Positions 56,871-64,000 of a stretch of 64,000 nucleotides of DNA are shown one piece after another. How positions within the stretch are numbered: position 1 is the first letter of the stretch; the number at the start of each line of letters is the position of its first letter. The position numbers were made by a program, and so were the translations under genes. Source of the DNA: Apoderus coryli (Eukaryota; Arthropoda; Insecta; Coleoptera; Attelabidae); NCBI GenBank assembly GCA_911728435.2, contig OU452198.1, forward strand, positions 44,049,902 through 44,113,901, in the 5' to 3' direction. Under the pieces are notes generated by a model. That model saw only the letters and a program-made list of their open reading frames with translations, had not been told where the DNA came from and did not search any database.

Positions 56871-58571
56871 ATGGCATCCACAAGCAGACGTACCTGTGTA
56901 AATCATCCCGATGTTTTTTGTTATGTGTGTGGTGAATACACTTTGAAAGAGAGCAGAAAAAGGATTTCTGACTTTGTGAAAAGAGCTTATCTTGCCTATT
57001 TTGGCGTTCATTTAGGAGATCAAGATAAATCTTGGGTCCCACATTTCATATGTAAAACATGTGTTGAACATTTGCGACAGTGGACAACTGGAAAGAGGAA
57101 GTGCCTAAAGTTTGGTGTACCAATGGTTTGGAGAGAACCGCGGAACCATCATGACGACTGCTATTTTTGTCTCGTTAATATTAAAGGCATAAATAGAAAC
57201 AATAGACACAAATGGACATATCCTGATCTAGATTCTGCAAGAAGGCCTGTAGTGCATTCGGAAGAAATACCCGTTCCATCATTCAGCAGTCTACCCAAAC
57301 TGACAGAAGATGATACAGAAACATCAACGTCTGACGAAGTTAAAAGAATTCAATCAGAAAACGACAGCGATTTTGAAGCAGATTTAGCAACTCCGCAGTG
57401 TTTCAATCAAGAAGAACTAAACGATCTTATAAGAGACCTGAATCTCTCAAAGGAATCCGCTGAATTACTTGCATCCAGATTAAAAGAAAAAAATCTACTT
57501 TGTCGAGGTACTAATATTACATTTTATCGTAAAAGAGATAAGGATCTGCTGCCTTTTTTCACTCAGGAAAATGACTTGGTATTCTGTAACAATATAAAAG
57601 GGCTCTTAGAAAAAATGGGTTTGCCTGAATACACTCCAGATGATTGGCGCCTTTTTATTGACAGTTCAAAACGTAGTTTAAAATGTGTTCTTTTACATAA
57701 CGGTAACAAATATGGCTCAATTCCTATTGGTCATTCTACTACCATGAAGGAAGAATATGAAACAATAGCATTAGTTTTGAGAAAAATTAAATACGAAGAA
57801 CATCAGTGGTCAATTTGTGTTGATTTAAAAATGATTAACTTCCTCCTTGGACAGCAGAGTGGTTATACAAAATATCCTTGTTTTTTGTGCCTTTGGGACA
57901 GCAGAGCTAAAAATGAGCACTGGGTTAACAAAAATTGGCCTTCAAGAGATGTCATGATTCAAGGAATACAAAACGTGATCAACGAACCTTTGGTTTCAAG
58001 AGAAAAAATCTTACTTCCGCCCTTGCATATCAAGCTAGGCCTAATGAAGCAATTTGTGAAGGCCTTAAATCGAGATGGAAATTGTTTTGGGTATTTGTCA
58101 CGTAAATTTCCTGGCATTAGCACGGAAAAACTAAAAGCTGGTATATTTGATGGTCCTCAAATAAGGCAACTTGTTAAAGATCCACAATTCACCACATCAA
58201 TGAACGAGACTGAATCTAACGCTTGGAGTTCATTTGTTCAAGTAGTACAAAATTTTCTTGGCAATCATAAAGCAGACAATTACGTAGAATTAGTGGAAAC
58301 TATGCTTTCAAATTTTAATATTCTCGGCTGTAACATGAGTATAAAAGTTCACTACCTCCACAGCCACCTAGATCGTTTTCCAGAAAACTTAGGTGATTGT
58401 AGTGAAGAACAGGGGGAAAGATTCCACCAGGATATTAAAACTATGGAAGATCGTTATCAAGGACGATGGGATAGCCACATGATGGCGGACTACTGCTGGA
58501 GCCTTCAGCGAGACTGCCCTAGTAAACTCCATTCTAGAAAATCGTATAAAAGAAAATTTTTATGTGATTAG
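56871..58571 (+). CDS. 566-aa putative transposase, ZAD-like N-terminus
   Basis: Single-exon ORF with ACAATGG start context. The N-terminus has paired cysteines C17/C20 and C61/C64 (FCYVC, CKTC), spaced like a ZAD zinc domain, and a third pair C97/C100 (DDCYFC). An acidic linker covers 142-175. The conserved core starts with NDLIRDLNLSKESAELLASR (184-203), then WRLFIDSSKRSLK (D264), ICVDLKMINFLLGQQ (D318), CFLCLWDSR (C337/C340), LPPLHIKLGLMKQFVKAL, and GDCSEEQGERFHQDIKTME (E512/E513/E516), with a final basic KSYKRKF. I know this core as a very common uncharacterised arthropod protein. Its place between inverted repeats supports a transposase. Reading D264, D318 and one of the later Glu as an RNase H-like triad is inference. 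AATAAA follows at 58,605. Confidence 0.8.
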   Translation: MASTSRRTCVNHPDVFCYVCGEYTLKESRKRISDFVKRAYLAYFGVHLGDQDKSWVPHFICKTCVEHLRQWTTGKRKCLKFGVPMVWREPRNHHDDCYFCLVNIKGINRNNRHKWTYPDLDSARRPVVHSEEIPVPSFSSLPKLTEDDTETSTSDEVKRIQSENDSDFEADLATPQCFNQEELNDLIRDLNLSKESAELLASRLKEKNLLCRGTNITFYRKRDKDLLPFFTQENDLVFCNNIKGLLEKMGLPEYTPDDWRLFIDSSKRSLKCVLLHNGNKYGSIPIGHSTTMKEEYETIALVLRKIKYEEHQWSICVDLKMINFLLGQQSGYTKYPCFLCLWDSRAKNEHWVNKNWPSRDVMIQGIQNVINEPLVSREKILLPPLHIKLGLMKQFVKALNRDGNCFGYLSRKFPGISTEKLKAGIFDGPQIRQLVKDPQFTTSMNETESNAWSSFVQVVQNFLGNHKADNYVELVETMLSNFNILGCNMSIKVHYLHSHLDRFPENLGDCSEEQGERFHQDIKTMEDRYQGRWDSHMMADYCWSLQRDCPSKLHSRKSYKRKFLCD

Positions 58572-58604
58572 TGACTAATGTAATTATGTAAATTAAGTTT
58601 TTGC

Positions 58605-58610
58605 AATAAA
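58605..58610 (+). terminator. polyadenylation signal of the 566-aa gene
   Basis: AATAAA, 34 bases after the TAG stop and inside the right terminal inverted repeat boundary. Confidence 0.6.
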
Positions 58611-58708
58611 TACTTAAATCCATGTGTCTTTGTTTTTTTTAACTGTCAATAGTAATATTATATATTATAACAGTTATAACGTAAATTATATACACAATTT
58701 TTTAAAAA

Positions 58709-58824
58709 ATCTCAAAAACTAGATCTGATAGACAAAATCTGAGAACCTTTTTACATTCTGCATCCAAAAATTACTCAGGAACAGTTAAAAAATCGCAGGC
58801 ACCAAAATGTGTGTTGGCCTGTGT
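58709..58824 (-). repeat. right terminal inverted repeat of the 2.4 kb element
   Basis: Inverted copy of the left end, with inner block 58,709-58,740 and outer block 58,798-58,824. Confidence 0.78.
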
Positions 58825-58829
58825 AATTA

Positions 58830-59165
58830 TTAAATGAATCTCCCGCGTGTGTTTCTCATATTTATACGGACGCAGAGTCTTGCTGTTCGTCTAGACAGAC
58901 CGTCGCATAATATTATTATTACACATACTTACTTAAGTATACATTACAACATTTTGAGGACGTTCTCCCATCTTATGTTCACTTGGATGCTATATACGAT
59001 AATATTTATGTAATGATGACGAAATATTTATTAGGTACTTATAACACTATTATGTATATTATTCAGTTTAACAATGTAAATTTCGAACCGTTGGTTTTTT
59101 GGATAAATATCATATTTATACAATATGTTTGATCTATGATTTAGCATACAACAGGGTGGCTTGAG
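58830..59165. other. no recognisable gene
   Basis: AT-rich spacer between the 2.4 kb element and a mariner copy. Confidence 0.5.
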
Positions 59166-59352
59166 ATATACGAGGGTTGCCTTTTATATTTCGGGATTTG
59201 GCAATTCTGGTGTTGCAATCTGACAACTGACAGTTATACGAACTCAAAACGTTTTGACATACGAGCGCTATTTGTGTTGCTTACAGTAACAAAAATGGAA
59301 TTAAATCGTGTACATTTTCGTGCAATTATTTTTACAACGTTCGACGTTGGTT

Positions 59353-59560
59353 CTGTTGTGTTTATATTTTTATTAATTAAACACATATATTAATAATTAA
59401 ACGATTTATTAATAATCAAAATGAAATAAGGTTATACAGAATACAGACATGGTTTTATGATAATAATAAGTGTTCTATCTATGACATATGAAAGACAGAC
59501 TGACATAAGTCAAACCTTAAATTAGAGATGGGCAAATGATATAACAATATTATAACAGGT
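59353..59560. other. ~205 bp insertion in the mariner ORF
   Basis: The mariner reading frame is lost near 59,350 (after NVRRW) and resumes near 59,560 (SLSQQLCMDEL). The intervening AT-rich segment has TAATTAAA repeats but no clear terminal repeats. Confidence 0.5.
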
Positions 59561-60333
59561 TCACTCAGCAACTGTGCATGGATGAACTTAATTCAATTTT
59601 TGGCGATGAAGATCCATCAAGGATCAGTGTTTATCGATGATATGGTGAATTCAATCGTGGTCGTAGTTCACTCCAAGACGAATTTCGTGAAAATCGTCCA
59701 AAATCAGTTGTTGTTCCGAAAACCATTGATGCTGTCAGCGAACTGATATTGCAAGATCGTCATGTGAACTATCAAGAGATTGAGACAACCTTAGGCATTA
59801 GTGGGACCAGCATACATTCAATATTGCATAAACATTTGACTGTCAAAAACATTTGTTCGCGTTGGATACCACACAATTTTTCAATCGCTCAAAAAAAGGC
59901 TCGTGTCGATTGGTCGAAAGAAATGCTCAAAAAATACGATCGCGGTGCTTCGAAACACGTCTATGACACCGTGACAGCTGATGAATAGTGGATTTACGCG
60001 TATGAGGCCGAAAGTAAACAGCAGTCGACTGTATGGGTGTTTCAAGATGAGCCAAATCCAACAAAAGTTGTTCGCGCACGAAGCACTTCCAAGCAAATGG
60101 TCGCCTGTTTTTTCGGAAAAACTGGATATGTCGCAACCGTACCACTAGAACAACGCAGAACAGTCAATTCTGAGTGGTACACAACCATTTGTTTGCCAGT
60201 TGTCTTCCAAGAAATCAGGAAAACCAACAGCCGAAGACGGATCACTCTTCACCACGACAATGCGAGCTCTCACACATCGGCTCAAGCAACTGCATTTTTG
60301 AGCACCCAAAACGTCCTGACTTGGCACCGAATG

Positions 60334-60358
60334 ACGTACGTACGTACGTACGTACGTA
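60334..60358. repeat. (ACGT)6 self-complementary microsatellite
   Basis: Twenty-five bases of ACGT repeats. Every unit is its own reverse complement. It lies immediately after the PDLAPND codons of the mariner pseudogene. Confidence 0.9.
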
Positions 60359-60564
60359 AAAAACACACAACTGAGAGATCAACGTTTTTCGACACCTGAA
60401 GAAGCGGTTGCTGCATTCAGAATCAGAGTGGCAAAAGTGCTTCGACAATTGGTTCAAACACATGCAAAAGTGTATAGAATGGGGAATATTTTGAAAAATA
60501 TTTTTCTTTTTTTTATTTGTATACAAAAGTTACCAGTTTGACCTCAATTTTAATTTAAACTAAA

Positions 60565-61383
60565 ATGGCTCATGTACAGTAATTAGATGCAATAATACGT
60601 GAATATTTGTTATTTCGCGGATTTGGTGCAACAGTAAAAGCATTTGATTCCGATTAAGTTGACAAAGAAAAGAGCTTTAGAGTTGACAAAATTATTGAGC
60701 AACTAATGCACTTTGTATCAAGTTACGATCTGAATTCACTTAGGGAATTGTGGGCACATTTGGATACTCATATTTTGACAAAACTGGAAATCCATTTTAT
60801 GGCAGGCGTTAAAAAATTGGAAAATGCTACAATGAAGTATTATTTAGTCAATGCAATTACAAATAATAAGCCAGAAAAAGTTACAGAATTTTTTGTTAAA
60901 ATGACACCAGAATTACAAAACCAAAGTGAATGGAAAGATTGGTTTGTGTTACCATATATAAAAAATCCTGAAGAAAATCCCACATTCTCATTACAATTCA
61001 CAAAACAGTGGCAGGAGACATTGTTAGTGTCTTTACATAATTTTTTAGCTTCAGTTTTTCAATACATGCCAGCTCCAACTCTAATGCAATACGAGGACGC
61101 AGCAAACAAAATACAAAATTAGAACAGCGCAATGAAACTTTGAAAAGTCGCCTGTCACACCTTCTGGAAAAAACGACAGAAACTAACGTAACGCCTGTCC
61201 AAGTCGAGCCACCTCCCCATCTACTGGATGATTTCTATATAATAGCACAAGAGAATAATGTGTCAGAGACGCAGAGTAAAAGTTTAAAGACTTTGATCAG
61301 AAATATGGGATCTGGTTCGAGTCCGATTTTAGGTAGAAAAGACAATAGCAAACGACTCAGGGATAAACATAAATCTATAACTA
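60565..61383 (+). pseudogene. WDR91: WDR91 N-terminal pseudogene, intronless
   Basis: ATGGCTCATGTACAG, then a stop, then LDAIIREYLLFRGFGATVKA and, after another stop, VDKEKSFRVDKIIEQLMHFV, YYLVNAITNNKPEKVTEFFV, LQNQSEWKDWFVLPYIKNPE and QETLLVSLHNFLASVFQYMP. After a one-base frameshift at about 61,115 comes LEQRNETLKSRLSHLLEKTT, then PPPHLLDDFYIIAQENN. This is the N-terminal LisH/CTLH-like and coiled-coil part of WDR91, a Rab7 effector that acts in early-to-late endosome conversion. The WD40 repeats are absent. Two stops (at about 60,580 and 60,655) and the frameshift show it is not functional. About 820 bp without an intron suggests a processed copy, but no poly(A) or target duplication is visible. 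Confidence 0.88.
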
Positions 61384-61399
61384 CGATTTATGTTTTTTG

Positions 61400-61810
61400 A
61401 TGATAGGAAAAAAGTGAATTTACATTTAGGTATGCGAAGGGTCTGTGCAAAGTGGGTGTCGCGTGAGCTAACAGTGGACCAAACAAAACTACAAATTGAT
61501 GCTTCAGAGGAGTATTTAGCGCTGTTAAACCGCAATAAAATGGAATTCTATCGTCGATATGTGACAATGGATGAAACATTGCTTCACTATTACATACCAG
61601 AATCCAAAAGACAGTCAGCTGAGTTGACAACAATCGACGACGTATTTTGGGATGCGAACGGAATAATATTCCTCAACTACCTCCAAAAAGGAACCACCAT
61701 CAACAGCGACTAACACCGCGCACTTTTGGATCGATTCAGGGTGAAATCGCAAAGAAACGGCCACATTTGCAAAAGGAAAACAGTCTCAGATCTTCTTGAC
61801 CAAACCCCGT
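61400..61810 (+). pseudogene. mariner transposase central scrap
   Basis: Reads VCAKWVSRELTVDQTKLQID, MEFYRRYVTMDETLLHYYIP (first Asp), KRQSAELTTIDDVFWDANGI and FLNYLQKGTTINSD, then in another frame EIAKKRPHLQK. Continues to just before the second catalytic Asp, which is lost. It is joined directly to the WDR91 pseudogene on the left. Confidence 0.78.
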
Positions 61811-62757
61811 AAATCCAACTGTTAACTACAATTATTATTCATCAACAAATGAACAACTATAACAGCATATTGAAAACCATTCTTCCTTTCTTCTATTAAT
61901 AAGTAAATGTTTCTTAGTACGAGAGCATAATATTTATCGGCTAGACGATTTTATTCAATTTGTATGTATTTAATAGTAGAATCAATTTTTTTATACAAAT
62001 TCTCCAGACTGGCAAGTATGCAGTTCAGACTTGTTTGCTGTACATATTATTATGTCTCGTGTATACTACCCGTACAAGGCGAGCTTTATTAGTTACTTTC
62101 TTATATACATTGTAGTAACCCGCTCCTATATCTACACTTGGAAGTGATAATATTTTATGTACCTAATTTTTTTAATAAACTATCCCGTTTGTGTCTAGGA
62201 CTACGTATAAGAGGTATCTACTAAAGCTGGACATACCAGACGGGTCAGGTTTTTTGGTTATTTTTTTTTTGCCTTTTGCAACTTGGCCATTTAGCCATCA
62301 TCCTCGCAGGTCATATATTTTTGATTATATTACATCTTATCGGGAAAGTTTTTGAGGACGTAGCCTGCTCATCAGAACAAGAGGCCCTCATGAAACCGCC
62401 TTTTTCTTGTGGATCAGGAACTGCCTAAAAGGCTTAACTTCTATTCCACAGGCTGTCCTTATTTTTATTGTATTTATGCCGTTCTTTGCGGCATTTATTC
62501 TTGGATTTTTATATATTTCGATATTCACTACGTCCCCCTTCCATTCAAAAATGATTGGGGGTTCGGGTTTCGGATTTTTTCTCTATCTCTTTCTTCCCGA
62601 TCTTGTTCTTCATAACTTCCTTGATAAGTTTATGTACATTCGAGCATAATGTCAATGATGTTATAATATTCCTGTAATCGCTTGTAGTGCAAAGAGATTT
62701 CCTTTGACATCTTTCGGCTACATTTCGGTATTTTTTCATCATATCGGGGCTCCGTAA
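61810..62757. other. no recognisable gene
   Basis: AT-rich. Open frames at 62,407-62,649 (hydrophobic, FIVFMPFFAAFILGFLYISI) overlap in two frames and show no family resemblance. I do not regard them as genes. Confidence 0.45.
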
Positions 62758-64000
62758 GTTACTATTAATATTAATAATAATAATAATAAAGACTTTATTG
62801 TAAAAAAAAGATATTTTTACAAAAGGCGAAGATGAAGCAGTGCTTCCTAACTTAACCTAAGTTTAACTTATATTTTACCTTAATCTAAACTGAAATTTGT
62901 TTTATATTGCTGACCAAAATAAGTATCTTTTTTACAAATTAATATGCTCTATTACGTGTCTGACAGCGCTCCTAAACGAAAATCTTTGTAAACTTTTTAT
63001 ATTCTCCGGTAGGACGTTGTAATATTTAAAAACCGTATAGGAAAATGACCGTTCAAACATTGATGTTGTGTGTAGCGGTGGCGTAATGACAGTCTTATGA
63101 CGAATGTTCACATCATGCACAGATCCCCGGAACTTCAATCTTTCATATAAGTATTCGGGCTTTTTTCTTGCAATGATTTTATTAAACAGCATTAGTGAAT
63201 GAAAGATCCGACCTTGTTTCATTCTTAACCACCCGATTTCCTTAATCTTAGCGCTAATGCCTCTTTCACCCCTACGAATTCCACATACAAGCCGTATGCA
63301 TGAGTTCTGCATCAACTGAATCCTGTTCTCATCAATTTTTGTCAAACAAGGGCTGTATATAACATCGCCATAATTAAAATATGACAGTACTAAGCTGTCG
63401 CATAAAAGTTTTTTTGTTTGCCAGTTAAGCCATCTTCTAATACCGTATATTGCTTTTAAATTAGTCAAAGCCCTCCTTATGCAAAGGCTCACATGCTTCG
63501 TAAACCTCAAATCGGTATCCAGTACGATCCCCAGGTTTTTTTCCGAGTCAGTGCTCTTTAAAGCGACATTATCAATCACCACAGTTAAGTCCTTATAGCG
63601 CTCTTTATGGATTTTATTACCAAATAGCAAAAGTTCCGACTTCGTTGGATTTATTTCTAGCCCATGAGATTGAGATGCTTTCACAAGAAAATAAAATTGG
63701 GGATAAAATAGAGCCCTGCGGAACGCCACTCCACAATCTTTCTATCTGCGATAGCTTTCCTCTCTGGGAAACCATTTGACTAGGCTCAGTCAAATAGTTT
63801 TTAATTAGGGCTGTGGAAGGACCGTTGAAACCCATATACTTCAGGACAGCAATCAATAAACCATGATCAAGCCTATCAAATGCTGTACTGTAATCCAACA
63901 GTACTAAACCCGTCATTTTACCTTGATCAGTAGCCGTAAATAGATCGTCCGTGACATTAAGCAAGGCAGTGCAACAACTATAATCGGATCTGAAACCGGA
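62758..64000 (-). mobile_element. L2/CR1-like retrotransposon, internally deleted, runs off the window
   Basis: Two frames. 63,964-63,617 has VLLDYSTAFDRLDHGLLIAV (motif A) and SGVPQGSILSPILF (motif B). 63,729-62,932 has KASQSHGLEINPTKSELLLF, EKNLGIVLDTDLRFTKHVSL, MQNSCIRLVCGIRRGERGIS and FERSFSYTVFKYYNVLPENI. Motif C (YADD) is missing because of a deletion of roughly 50 codons between the frames. The 3' end is a (TTA)n tail at 62,764-62,787, with AATAAAGACTTTATTG beside it exactly as at 10,637. The 5' part continues past 64,000. Confidence 0.85.

Larger units (their letters stand above)
56411..58824 (+). mobile_element. 2.4 kb DNA transposon with ~120 bp imperfect TIRs and intact ORF
   Basis: The left end ACACAGGCCAACAAAATG...TTTGGTGCC (56,411-56,447) is inverted at the right end (58,798-58,824, plus strand GGCACC...GGCCTGTGT). 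A second inverted block, TCTAGTTTTTGAGAT with its upstream 17 bases, is at 56,505-56,536 and 58,709-58,740 with 30 of 32 bases matching. The arms therefore span about 126 and 116 bp. The best flanking 8-mers are GATTAATA and AATTATTA (6 of 8), a possible target duplication. The single gene inside is uninterrupted and followed by AATAAA. The element looks young and possibly autonomous. The superfamily is not assigned. Confidence 0.8.
59171..60560 (+). pseudogene. mariner element, nearly full length, broken
   Basis: Begins after a TA with CGAGGGTTGCC, a mariner-type terminus. The transposase starts at about 59,295 (MELNRVHFRAIIF), is interrupted by ~205 bp, and continues with MDELNSIFGDEDPSRISVYR, the HTH region GISGTSIHSILHKHL, and WSKEMLKKYDRGASKHVYD. 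The first catalytic site reads TADE-stop-W where TGDESW is usual. The second Asp is present in LHHDNASSHTS. The third sits in PDLAPND, in a shifted frame, directly before an (ACGT)6 tract that replaces the following conserved block. The C-terminal part (FDTEEAV-like, then WQKCFDNWFKHMQKC) is out of frame. No right-hand CCCTCG terminus was found before the WDR91 pseudogene. Confidence 0.82.

Noticed and set aside
62407..62649. Hydrophobic plus-strand frames resembling a membrane protein
   Set aside because: Two frames overlap with equal appeal, composition is T-rich, and no family is recognised.

Overview
This window looks like AT-rich insect nuclear DNA, possibly beetle, although the order cannot be fixed from sequence alone. 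The reasons are a split TTC12-like gene with GT..AG introns, a WDR91 pseudogene with insect-like wording, and a dense load of non-LTR retrotransposons, Tc1/mariner, Penelope-like and Crypton-like fragments, satellites and foldback DNA. No prokaryotic organisation is present. No tRNA, rRNA or CRISPR array was recognised.

Layout. 0.4-3.1 kb: three-exon TTC12-like gene on the minus strand, with a MITE-like element in its second intron. 3.2-4.9 kb: 5'-truncated jockey-type retrotransposon. 5.7-10.2 kb: block bracketed by ~350 bp inverted repeats, holding an LTR-retrotransposon gag fragment and two non-LTR RT fragments. 10.6-18.2 kb: three L2/CR1-like RT copies. One is split by a TA-flanked 1.55 kb DNA element with perfect 19 bp termini. 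A 277 bp-arm palindrome with a 13 bp flanking duplication separates two inverted copies. 18.2-21.8 kb: a large palindrome running into a ~530 bp higher-order satellite. 22.1-33.7 kb: mosaic of Tc1, mariner, RTE-like, I/R1-like and L2/CR1-like pieces, inside two more inverted-repeat brackets. 34.4 kb: first exon of a predicted secreted protein, followed by 170 bp and 143 bp tandem arrays. 39.6-52.9 kb: two Crypton-like tyrosine recombinase pseudogenes, a THAP-domain pseudogene between inverted repeats, hairpin MITEs, a long-TIR element with remnants of a GCDTT/LPPT protein family, and a Penelope-like GIY-YIG end. 53-58.8 kb: transposon scraps, a THAP first exon, and an apparently intact 2.4 kb DNA transposon with a 566-codon ORF. 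59.2-64 kb: broken mariner, WDR91 pseudogene, mariner scrap, and an L2/CR1-like copy running off the end.

The best candidate for an under-described system is the 56,411-58,824 element. It has one uninterrupted 566-aa ORF (ZAD-like Cys pairs, then a region that can be read as an RNase H-like D/D/E fold) between imperfect ~120 bp inverted ends. The only other genes with normal structure are the TTC12-like gene and the putative secreted-protein exon. Almost everything else is mobile-element debris, much of it arranged as inverted pairs.
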